Source of the DNA: Candidatus Iainarchaeum sp.
GTDB lineage: Archaea; Iainarchaeota; Iainarchaeia; Iainarchaeales; JAAZKV01
Direction of reading: 5' to 3'
DNA length: 22,090 bases
Assembly: GCA_028702895.1 (NCBI GenBank)
Contig: JAQVNZ010000009.1
Span: forward strand, 1 to 22,090
This document shows positions 15,485-21,304 of the stretch, piece by piece. The notes under the pieces were generated by a model. The model had not been told where the DNA came from and made no database searches. It was given only the letters and a program-made list of their open reading frames with translations. The first letter of the stretch is position 1, and the number at the start of each line of letters is the position of its first letter. The translations under genes and the position numbers were made by a program.

Positions 15485-16537
15485 ATGGTTAAAGAAAAAA
15501 GTGTTAAAAAAAATAAGAAATTATCTACTGTTAACAAAAAAAAGATTATTTCTAAAAATAAGAATTCTAAAGTTGTTAAAGTTCAAATTGATAATAATCA
15601 AATTAGTAATAATCAAACTAATAATAATAAAACTAGTGATAATAAAACTAGTGATAATAAAACTAATACTTCTTATTTTAATAATAATAAAAAAATTGTT
15701 AGTGAAAAAGATTCTTCTAAAGATTGGTTAAATAAAAAAGTTTTTGTAATGTTATTTTGTTTGTTTGCTATTTCTCAATCACTTGGATTAATAATTGCTA
15801 ATAATTTAATTAATCTTGGAATAAAAAGTGCACCAATAACTGGAGATTTGAATAATCCATTAGAAGCAGTTTATTTAATTTTCATGATTTTATTAATGAC
15901 TGGGTTTTTATTAATTTTAATAAAATATAAAAAACAAAGAAAATTGTTATGGGTTGTTGAAGGATTAGCAATTTTTGCTACAATTACTATTGTGTTTAGC
16001 TCATTTTTCCCAGAAAATGATTTTCTAGTATTGTTAATTGCATTAGTAATAATAGTTTATAGGTATACTCATAAGCAAAGTGTAATGTTTAGAAATTTCG
16101 TTAGTATTATTGCCATTGCTGGTGCCGGAGCATTAATTGGAATTTCATTAGGGGTACTGGTTGTATTATTATTTATTTCATTACTTTCAATTTATGATTT
16201 TATTGCAGTTTTTAAAACAAAACACATGGTAGAATTGGGTAAAAATGTTACAAAACAAAATCTTGCATTCACTGTTTCAATGCCTACAAAAGAACATGGT
16301 TTTGAATTAGGTAATGGTGATTTAGTAATCCCATTAATATTAGCATCAAGTATTATTGCAAATGGTTTTTTTTATAACAATTTTTTAGTTGCGATACTTT
16401 GTTTGATTGGAAGTTTAATCGGATTAATTATTAGTATTTATATTGTCTCAGTAAAAAAAATTCCACTGCCTGCTTTACCACCACAAACAGTGTTAATGAT
16501 TATTATAGTTGGAATAAGTTTTTTGATTGGATTATAA
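15485..16537 (+). CDS. Presenilin/signal-peptide-peptidase-like intramembrane aspartyl protease (family A22)
   Basis: This GxGD-type protease cleaves transmembrane segments. The catalytic aspartates are D238 in the YD motif (LLSIYDFIAVF) and D279 in GNGD (GFELGNGDLVIP). The PAL motif follows (LPALPP, 329-332). About nine hydrophobic segments span residues 86-350, matching the presenilin homologues known from archaea. Residues 1-82 form a hydrophilic, Lys/Asn-rich tail. It contains five tandem pentapeptides (NNQIS NNQTN NNKTS DNKTS DNKTN, residues 37-61) that give five N-x-S/T sequons. Such a long tail is unusual for archaeal homologues. Likely roles are signal-peptide remnant removal or regulated membrane proteolysis. 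Confidence 0.9.
   Translation: MVKEKSVKKNKKLSTVNKKKIISKNKNSKVVKVQIDNNQISNNQTNNNKTSDNKTSDNKTNTSYFNNNKKIVSEKDSSKDWLNKKVFVMLFCLFAISQSLGLIIANNLINLGIKSAPITGDLNNPLEAVYLIFMILLMTGFLLILIKYKKQRKLLWVVEGLAIFATITIVFSSFFPENDFLVLLIALVIIVYRYTHKQSVMFRNFVSIIAIAGAGALIGISLGVLVVLLFISLLSIYDFIAVFKTKHMVELGKNVTKQNLAFTVSMPTKEHGFELGNGDLVIPLILASSIIANGFFYNNFLVAILCLIGSLIGLIISIYIVSVKKIPLPALPPQTVLMIIIVGISFLIGL
15593..15667. repeat. Five tandem 15-bp repeats inside the presenilin gene
   Basis: The units are at 15593, 15608, 15623, 15638 and 15653, of the form GATAATAAAACTAGT with small changes. They encode the pentapeptide [N/D]-N-[Q/K]-[T/I]-[S/N]. The last three units are almost identical in DNA, which suggests recent slippage-type expansion. 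Confidence 0.85.
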
Positions 16538-16555
16538 TTAAATTATTTTATAAAA

Positions 16556-16819
16556 TTAGTTTATTTTTTTTATTAAGTTTAATACAATTTCTCTTGCTTT
16601 GGACTCATCTTTTATTCCGCGTACAAGGATTTTCCCAGTTTTAAAAATAGATATTGTTGCATCATCTTTTTTTAAAATTAATAATATTTTTGAATTAATT
16701 TCAAGATTGTTTAGTTTTTTTGAAATTTTTTTTAAATCAAGAGTTGTTTTATTTTTTGGTAAGAATTCAAAACTAGTTTTATTAGAACAAGGTTTTAGTG
16801 TAAAATTTTTTAATTCCAT
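16556..16819 (-). CDS. Small protein resembling one half of a TATA-binding protein
   Basis: The protein has 87 residues. From residue 24 on (TTLDLKKISKKL, then ILLILKKDDATISIFKTGKILVRGIKDESKAREIVLNLI) it resembles one TBP repeat: LDLxxIAxxL, RLKxPKATALIFxSGKIVxTGAKSExxAxxAV. Full TBP has two such repeats in about 180 residues, so this is a single half. The DNA-contacting positions of TBP cannot be judged by eye. It could be a stand-alone dimerising TBP-like fold or an unrelated protein with the same beta-alpha pattern. It sits downstream of the presenilin gene, tail to tail. Confidence 0.6.
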   Translation of the reverse strand: MELKNFTLKPCSNKTSFEFLPKNKTTLDLKKISKKLNNLEINSKILLILKKDDATISIFKTGKILVRGIKDESKAREIVLNLIKKIN

Positions 16820-16920
16820 ATTTTATAAATGAATGAAACAATTTAAAAAAAGAGAAAAATTTAAAAAATAAATAAATTATTTTTTGTGTTAAAAAAAATT
16901 GTCGTGTTAAAAAAACATTA

Positions 16921-16928
16921 TTTAAATA
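16921..16928 (+). promoter_or_regulatory. TATA-like box
   Basis: TTTAAATA lies about 25 bases before an ATG at 16951, the right spacing for a leaderless archaeal transcript. The only ORF there (16951-17016) has 21 codons and is Lys/Asn-rich (begins MVKKTVKKKNNN). It is either a micro-protein or the start of a small RNA. Bases 17017-17045 hold nothing recognised. Confidence 0.3.
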
Positions 16929-17045
16929 TGGCAACTGTTAGTGCATTATTATGGTTAAAAAAACAGTGAAAAAGAAAAACAATAATTCTAATAATTTGTC
17001 AAAAAAATTTAAGTAGTTTTTCATATCGTGTATTGCAATCTAGGA

Positions 17046-17183
17046 TTAATAATAAACCATACAAAATAATGTTGTAAAAAGAAGCATTATTGGAATTGCT
17101 ACAAATAATTTCCAATTATTAAATTTTGAGGCTATTATTTTAATTTTTGAAAATGGATAATTAGTTTTATTTTTTTGTTTCAA
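17046..17183 (-). CDS. Possible 45-residue single-helix membrane peptide
   Basis: This frame lacks an ATG near its start. TTG at 17181-17183 would give a basic N-terminus (KQKNKTNYPFSKIKIIASKF) followed by one hydrophobic segment, NWKLFVAIPIMLLFTTLFCM, ending in VYY. The basic-then-hydrophobic layout fits a tail-anchored or single-pass membrane peptide, but the start codon is weak and no family is recognised. It does not match SecE or Sec61-beta. It begins 13 bases after the box C/D RNA on the same strand and could share its transcript. Confidence 0.35.
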   Translation of the reverse strand: MKQKNKTNYPFSKIKIIASKFNNWKLFVAIPIMLLFTTLFCMVYY

Positions 17184-17195
17184 ATTTTTTTTAAT

Positions 17196-17265
17196 GTACT
17201 CTTCAGAGTTGGATTAAATCTTCACAGCTTTCGCTCCGTAGGGATTTACCTCATCATTAGAGTAC
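17196..17265 (-). ncRNA. Box C/D guide RNA (2'-O-methylation guide)
   Basis: On the minus strand, terminal stem GTACTCT (17259-17265) pairs with AGAGTAC (17196-17202). Inside lie box C ATGATGA (17251-17257), guide GGTAAATCCCTA, box D' CGGA (17235-17238, variant of CTGA), spacer GCGAAAGCT, box C' GTGAAGA (17219-17225, one base from consensus), guide TTTAATCCAACT and box D CTGA (17203-17206). Spacer lengths (12 nt for both guides) match archaeal sRNAs that assemble with L7Ae, Nop5 and fibrillarin. By the N+5 rule the predicted targets are the G at position 5 of TAGGGATTTACC for D' and the second G-pair position in AGTTGGATTAAA for D. I could not place them in a known rRNA or tRNA. Confidence 0.85.
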
Positions 17266-17280
17266 TAATAACTTGTGGAG

Positions 17281-17292
17281 ATTTATATTTTT
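17281..17292 (-). promoter_or_regulatory. TATA box for the box C/D sRNA
   Basis: Read leftward, AAAAATATAAAT lies about 16-27 bases before the first base of the sRNA stem, the normal position for an archaeal TATA element. This supports independent transcription of the RNA. The remaining bases to 17376 are AT-rich with no gene seen. Confidence 0.5.
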
Positions 17293-17376
17293 AAAACAAG
17301 CGATTTTAATTAAAAATAGTATTTTTTTAATAGAGTATATTTTTTGTTAATTTTTTAATTAAAAATAAAAAGTTTG

Positions 17377-18057
17377 TTATTTTTCACAAATAGTTTTACT
17401 CTGATTTTCTTTTATAATCTTATTTATATTAATTTTTTCTGTTTTTATTATCCTTATTTTTTTTAAAGCGCGTTTGACTAATTCATGCATATTACATTTC
17501 TCTAGTTCAATAAGTACTTTGTCAATATTGGTTTTTGTTTTTGGTCTCCCTAGTGCTAATGCATCACATTGTTCTGGGCCTTTTGATATTTCAAAAAAAC
17601 CTTCTCGTATTGATATGTCTACTATTTCTTGTTTTTCCATAAAAAAACAAGGTCTTAATATTTCTATTTCTACTCTTGAATTAATCGTTTGTAAATTACT
17701 CATTGTTTGTGAACTAACTTGGCCTAAACTTTCGCCAGTTATTAAAAAATTTATTTTTTTTTGATTTGCAATTTTTTCACTAACTGTCATAAAAAAGATT
17801 TTCATTAAAACAAAGTAATACTCATTAAAAGTTTTTTCTGCGATTTCTTGAAGTTCTTTTCCACAATCAATAATAATTAATTCTTTGATTCCTAGTTTTT
17901 TTGCACTAGCTAAACTTTTTAATTCGGGGGTGTTATCAGTAAAAGGTTCTTGTGAAAAATGAATTGCGTTTAATAAATATTTTTTTTCTTTTGCAAGAAA
18001 ACCGGCTACTGGACTATCTATTCCCCCACTTAAAAGTAGTAATGCGTTTGTTTCCAT
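17377..18057 (-). CDS. thiI: Stand-alone PP-loop domain of ThiI (tRNA 4-thiouridine synthetase catalytic part)
   Basis: The 226-residue protein starts exactly where the catalytic domain of ThiI would. LLLLSGGIDSPVAGFLAKE carries the PP-loop SGGIDSP (10-16). The family motifs follow: ITGESLGQVSSQTMSNL (GESLGQVSSQT, 108-118), EILRPCFFMEKQEIVDI and EISKGPEQCDALALGRPKTKT, where C164 corresponds to the sulfur-transfer cysteine of ThiI (Cys344 in E. coli). It lacks the N-terminal ferredoxin-like and THUMP domains and also has no rhodanese domain. The 3863-4660 protein has the THUMP half with a dead PP-loop, so the two probably form one enzyme that activates U8 of tRNA with ATP and inserts sulfur. 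QueC and TtuA are less likely, as they lack GESLGQVSSQT. Confidence 0.88.
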   Translation of the reverse strand: METNALLLLSGGIDSPVAGFLAKEKKYLLNAIHFSQEPFTDNTPELKSLASAKKLGIKELIIIDCGKELQEIAEKTFNEYYFVLMKIFFMTVSEKIANQKKINFLITGESLGQVSSQTMSNLQTINSRVEIEILRPCFFMEKQEIVDISIREGFFEISKGPEQCDALALGRPKTKTNIDKVLIELEKCNMHELVKRALKKIRIIKTEKININKIIKENQSKTICEK

Positions 18058-18154
18058 TACTTATTTATTAGAAAAAAGATTAATTAAGTTTGTGTATTAT
18101 AATAAATTTATTTAATTAAGTTTTTTAGTTTAAAAAATTTTTTTGGAAGAAATC

Positions 18155-18541
18155 TTATTTCTTCCTATTAATTTTTATGTTTGTTCCGTATTTTTGAAAT
18201 TCTATTTCATCCCCGGATTTTAAATCAAATTCTGGTTTTGGTGCATCGTATGTTTCAAAGTTTTCAGAATCCATTACATTTACAACAGTTCCCACTACTG
18301 CTACTACTTGACCATTCATTTTTAGTAAAATTGGTTGTTCAACTTCAACATCGGTTCCTTTTAGTAAACCTCTTTTTTGGCCAGTGAAAATATTGAATGC
18401 CACAATTCTTACTTTTGCTGCTCCGTGTTTTCCTGGTTTTGATTTTTCAGTGCTTTTTACTTGACAAACTTCGTCATCAATTAAAACATAATTGCCTGGT
18501 TTTAATATTCCTGCTTGTACAAATTTTTTTTCATCAACCAT
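18155..18541 (-). CDS. aif5A: Translation factor aIF5A
   Basis: This is the hypusine- or deoxyhypusine-modified elongation factor that helps the ribosome at proline-rich and other slow motifs. The 128 residues have the two-domain form: an SH3-like N-domain with the modification loop KSKPGKHGAAK (modified lysine K38) and a C-terminal OB fold. LKPGNYVLIDDEVCQV and KVRIVAFNIFTGQKR are typical. The start ATG 18539-18541 is preceded by AGAGGGA, a Shine-Dalgarno-like sequence. It is divergent from the NYN-MinD operon, with an unusual array of TATA-like repeats between them. Confidence 0.95.
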   Translation of the reverse strand: MVDEKKFVQAGILKPGNYVLIDDEVCQVKSTEKSKPGKHGAAKVRIVAFNIFTGQKRGLLKGTDVEVEQPILLKMNGQVVAVVGTVVNVMDSENFETYDAPKPEFDLKSGDEIEFQKYGTNIKINRKK

Positions 18542-18597
18542 ATTTTTCCCTCTTATAAGTTTAAGTTAAAAATAATAAACTGGATTGAATTTAAAAA

Positions 18598-18674
18598 ACT
18601 AATCATTTAATAAAAAATTAGGTATTTCATAAAAGAATTAAGTATTTTATAAAAAATAGTCATTTTATAAAAAA
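18598..18674. repeat. Tandem ~20-bp TATA-like units between divergent aIF5A and NYN genes
   Basis: Imperfect units at 18598, 18617, 18637 and 18657 share the form (A)TTAGGTATTTCATAAAAG / TTAAGTATTTTATAAAAA / TAGTCATTTTATAAAAAA. Each ends in a TATAAAA-like box. They fill the promoter interval of two divergent transcripts. They may be alternative TBP sites or simply slippage products of AT-rich DNA. Confidence 0.55.
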
Positions 18675-18781
18675 GTAATGTTTTTGTTGAAAACTAGCAA
18701 ATTATTTTTTTAAAATTTTTTGTGTAATAAAAGCTTTTTTATTACAATCCGTATTAATTATATTAGATTTTGGTGATTATT

Positions 18782-19237
18782 ATGTTGGGAAAAAAATTAA
18801 GACAATTTTTAGGTTCTGGTGAAAAAAAAGCGGCTGTTTTTGTTGACGGGCCAAATTTGTTAAGAAAAGAATTGGGTGTTAATTTAGAGATGATTAAGAA
18901 AGAAGCACAAAAATTTGGGTCTATAAAAATTGGAAAAGTTTACTTGAATCAATATGCTTCAAACAAACTTGTTGAAGCTGTAGTTAATCAAGGTTTTGAA
19001 CCGATTATTACTACTACTGATGTGGATGTTGCAATGGCTTGTGATGCTACTGAAACAGTTTTTAATGAACACATTGATGTTATGATTTTTGCCACGCGGG
19101 ATAGTGATTTTTTGCCAGCTTTAATTAAAGCAAAAAATAGGGGTAAAGAAACTGTTGCAATAATGGCTGAAGAAATGAGTGCTTCTGCTTTAAAAAATAC
19201 TGCTGATAAAGTAATTTTTTTAAAAGGTAAAAAGTGA
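18782..19237 (+). CDS. NYN/PIN-like nuclease-domain protein (TIGR00288/LabA-like)
   Basis: The 151-residue protein has a PIN-like ribonuclease fold. The acidic residues expected of the active site are present: D22 and N25 (FVDGPNLL), D80/D82 (TTTDVDVAMACDA) and D107/D109 (FATRDSDFLPAL), with the usual KAKNRGKETVAI strand afterward. NYN proteins act on RNA, but the substrate of this archaeal family is not known. ATG 18782 is chosen because GGTGAT lies exactly four bases upstream. Upstream TTG and GTG codons are part of that site. Its TGA overlaps the GTGAT ribosome-binding site of the next gene, so translation is coupled. It leads the operon with DUF2226-like, Roadblock, MinD and LSm genes. 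Confidence 0.85.
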   Translation: MLGKKLRQFLGSGEKKAAVFVDGPNLLRKELGVNLEMIKKEAQKFGSIKIGKVYLNQYASNKLVEAVVNQGFEPIITTTDVDVAMACDATETVFNEHIDVMIFATRDSDFLPALIKAKNRGKETVAIMAEEMSASALKNTADKVIFLKGKK

Positions 19238-19242
19238 TTTTT

Positions 19243-19698
19243 ATGAATTTTCCTGTTGGAGAAGTTATTGCTAAGGCGCCTTTGCCAGTTGATATTATTA
19301 CTGTTGTGACCGAATTACAAAAAATTAATTTTAATGGTTATTTGATAATGTCAGTTATGGGGTCTTCTTTTGAAGAAGGAGTTTTATTTTTTAGAGAGGG
19401 TGATTTTTGTGCAGGGATTGTTGAATGTGAAAATATTAATAAAACGTTTAAGGGCGATGCTTCATTAGATTATATTATTAATCAAACAATTGGTAAAGGT
19501 TTTTTTCAAACTGTTCAATTAACGAGAAGTCAAGTGGATTTAATAACTGCTTTTGATGAAAAATTATTATTTTTAAACAAAATAAATTTAAAAGAGCTTC
19601 CAAAGTTAATTCCTAGTATGTTTAGGGATAATTTTGTTTTTTTAGAAAAAAATGAAGATGTTCTTGGAAAATATGGTTTGAGTTCGTTAAAAAAATAA
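19243..19698 (+). CDS. DUF2226-like archaeal protein
   Basis: The protein has 151 residues. NGYLIMSVMGSSFEEGVLFFREGDFCAGIVECE, then a GDASLDYIINQTIGKGFFQTVQLTRSQVDLITAFDEKLLF block, resembles archaeal DUF2226 proteins. These read as a strand-rich domain (EEGxLxFxxGxIxA) related in form to bacterial PATAN/DUF4388 signalling adaptors. The function is unknown. ATG 19243 has GTGAT four bases upstream and the gene overlaps the end of the NYN gene. Co-occurrence with Roadblock and MinD suggests a regulatory or scaffold role. The family call is from memory of pattern and is moderate. Confidence 0.6.
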   Translation: MNFPVGEVIAKAPLPVDIITVVTELQKINFNGYLIMSVMGSSFEEGVLFFREGDFCAGIVECENINKTFKGDASLDYIINQTIGKGFFQTVQLTRSQVDLITAFDEKLLFLNKINLKELPKLIPSMFRDNFVFLEKNEDVLGKYGLSSLKK

Positions 19699-19724
19699 TT
19701 TGAATTTATTATAAGTTGATTTTT

Positions 19725-20210
19725 ATGTTGAAAAAATTTTTTAAAAAAATTTCGTTAAGAACAAAGTCTGATGAAACATCTAAGCCAGCCGCACAAGTAG
19801 AATTTTTAATGGATTTTTTATCAAAGCATAATTATATTTTTTCAAATGATTTTGGAGAAAATTTAGAAATATTAAAGAAAAAACATTTAGTTGATTCTTT
19901 TTTAGTAACAAATTTTGATGGTAGTATTATTGTTTCAAGTAGTATTGATTCTAATGCAAATAGTATTACATGTACTGCAATGCTTTCTTATATTAAAAGT
20001 GAAATTCCAGATAGTGACGCGGTTTTGATCAAAAGAGAAAATAATTGGTTAATGCTTTTTACTCTTGATAAAAAAGTTTTTATTGTAGAAGCGGGTAGTG
20101 AATTGTCTAGTCTTGAACTAAAAGCACTTGCTTTTGAATTAAGTGGTCTTTTAGAAGAAAATAAATCTTTTTTAAAAGAAAAACAATTAACGAGGGAAAA
20201 AAATGGTTAG
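19725..20210 (+). CDS. Roadblock/LC7-like domain protein
   Basis: The protein has 161 residues. A basic amphipathic N-terminus (MLKKFFKKISLRTK) could touch the membrane. The main domain, about residues 42-145, reads LVDSFLVTNFDGSIIVSSSIDSN, AVLIKRENNWLMLFTLDKKVFIVEAG and ELKALAFELSGLL. This beta-alpha-beta order with a 'DG-iV-sS' start is that of Roadblock/LC7 proteins. Such proteins dimerise and usually regulate small GTPases (MglB with MglA). Here the next gene is a MinD ATPase, whose ATG lies inside the last codons of this gene (8-nt overlap). ATG 19725 has GTTGAT four bases upstream. Confidence 0.7.
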   Translation: MLKKFFKKISLRTKSDETSKPAAQVEFLMDFLSKHNYIFSNDFGENLEILKKKHLVDSFLVTNFDGSIIVSSSIDSNANSITCTAMLSYIKSEIPDSDAVLIKRENNWLMLFTLDKKVFIVEAGSELSSLELKALAFELSGLLEENKSFLKEKQLTREKNG

Positions 20211-20985
20211 AGTAATAACAATTGCTTCTGGAAAAGGCGGCACTGGTAAGACAACATTAACTGCAAATCTTGGAATTTGTTTGTCAAGATTAGGAAAAAA
20301 AGTTTTGTTAATTGATGCTGATGTAGCAATGGCAAATTTATCACTTATATTAGGAATGCAAAGTTCGCCTATTACATTACATGATGTTTTATTGGGTGAA
20401 GCACAAGTGCATGATTCTATTTATGATGGGCCACAAGGAATTCATTTTATTCCATCTGGACTAAGTTTGGATAATTATAAACGAGTGGATAGTGAAAGAT
20501 TATCAAGTATTGTTAAAGAATTAGAAGATAGTTATGATTATATTTTGTTAGATGCTGCGGCAGGAATTGAAAAAAATGTTTTGAGCGCGTTTTGTGCTTC
20601 TCAAGAAACATTATTGGTAACAATGCCAACTTCTCCTGCAATTGCTGATGCTTTGAAAACAAAATTAGTTGCACAACGCCTTGGTAGTAAAGTAATTGGT
20701 GTTGTAATAAATTTTGTAATGGGTGAAAAAGGGGAGATTACTAAACAAGAAACGTCTAGTATTTTAGAACTCCCAATTTATGGTTCTGTTCCTTATGATT
20801 CGGAGGTTAGGAAAAGTTTTATGCAACAAAATGTTGCACCGGTTTCAATAAGAAAACCTGATGCTGTTTCGTCAAAAGAATTTTTGAAAATAGCTTCTAG
20901 GTTAACAGGATTAAAAGTTCAAGAAAATATTGTAGAAAAAAAAGGATTTTTTTCAAGATTATTTTCTAAATTTAGAAAAAAATAG
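20203..20985 (+). CDS. MinD/ParA-family ATPase
   Basis: This is a deviant Walker-A ATPase of 260 residues. Walker A is SGKGGTGKTT (9-18, signature lysine K11). The A' motif is LLIDADVAMANLSL, Walker B-like is ILLDAAAG (D117), and the base-recognition segment GVVINFV lies near residue 166. The C-terminus KKGFFSRLFSKFRKK is a basic amphipathic helix like the membrane-targeting sequence of MinD. Members dimerise with ATP on membranes or DNA to position cell machines. No MinE or MinC gene is visible. Archaeal MinD-like proteins act in placing archaella or chemosensory arrays (MinD4 in Haloferax). Neighbouring NYN, Roadblock and LSm genes suggest another cargo here. Confidence 0.92.
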   Translation: MVRVITIASGKGGTGKTTLTANLGICLSRLGKKVLLIDADVAMANLSLILGMQSSPITLHDVLLGEAQVHDSIYDGPQGIHFIPSGLSLDNYKRVDSERLSSIVKELEDSYDYILLDAAAGIEKNVLSAFCASQETLLVTMPTSPAIADALKTKLVAQRLGSKVIGVVINFVMGEKGEITKQETSSILELPIYGSVPYDSEVRKSFMQQNVAPVSIRKPDAVSSKEFLKIASRLTGLKVQENIVEKKGFFSRLFSKFRKK

Positions 20986-20996
20986 GGGTGGAGTAT

Positions 20997-21215
20997 ATGG
21001 AAAATAGACCATTTGATTTACTAAGTAATTCAATCAATAAAGAAGTTCTAATAATATTAAAAGGGGGAAGACAAATCAGGGGTGTTTTAAAAGCATTCGA
21101 TGTTCACATGAATCTTCATCTTGAAAGTGCTAATGAACTTGTTGATGGTGAAATGAAAACTAATTATGGTAAAGTCTTTGTAAGAGGAGACAGCGTAGTT
21201 TTAATTACCCCATAA
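20997..21215 (+). CDS. LSm/Sm-like archaeal protein (SmAP)
   Basis: The 72-residue protein carries both Sm motifs. Sm1 is VLIILKGGRQIRGVLKAFDVHMNLHLE, with the D-x-H-M-N RNA-binding loop, and Sm2 is YGKVFVRGDSVVLI (RGD). Archaeal LSm proteins form seven- or six-membered rings that bind U-rich RNA. ATG 20997 is preferred to GTG 20988, because GGGGTGGAG directly upstream is a Shine-Dalgarno-like site. It lies 11 nt after minD and is followed by a hairpin terminator. In many archaea this gene precedes the ribosomal protein L37e gene, but that partner is absent here. Confidence 0.93.
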   Translation: MENRPFDLLSNSINKEVLIILKGGRQIRGVLKAFDVHMNLHLESANELVDGEMKTNYGKVFVRGDSVVLITP

Positions 21216-21238
21216 GTATTATAATAAAATAAATTGTT

Positions 21239-21264
21239 TTTTTAGGGTTTTTTAATCCTAAAAA
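21239..21264 (+). terminator. Hairpin terminator after the LSm gene
   Basis: TTTTTAGG (21239-21246) pairs perfectly with CCTAAAAA (21257-21264). G-U, T-A and T-A pairs extend the stem inside the loop, and the T-rich CATTTTTATT follows. The shape is like an intrinsic terminator. Archaeal termination usually needs only the T run, so the hairpin may also protect the 3' end. Confidence 0.6.
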
Positions 21265-21304
21265 CATTTTTATTAAACAAAAACTATTTTTATATTGATT
21301 TCTG

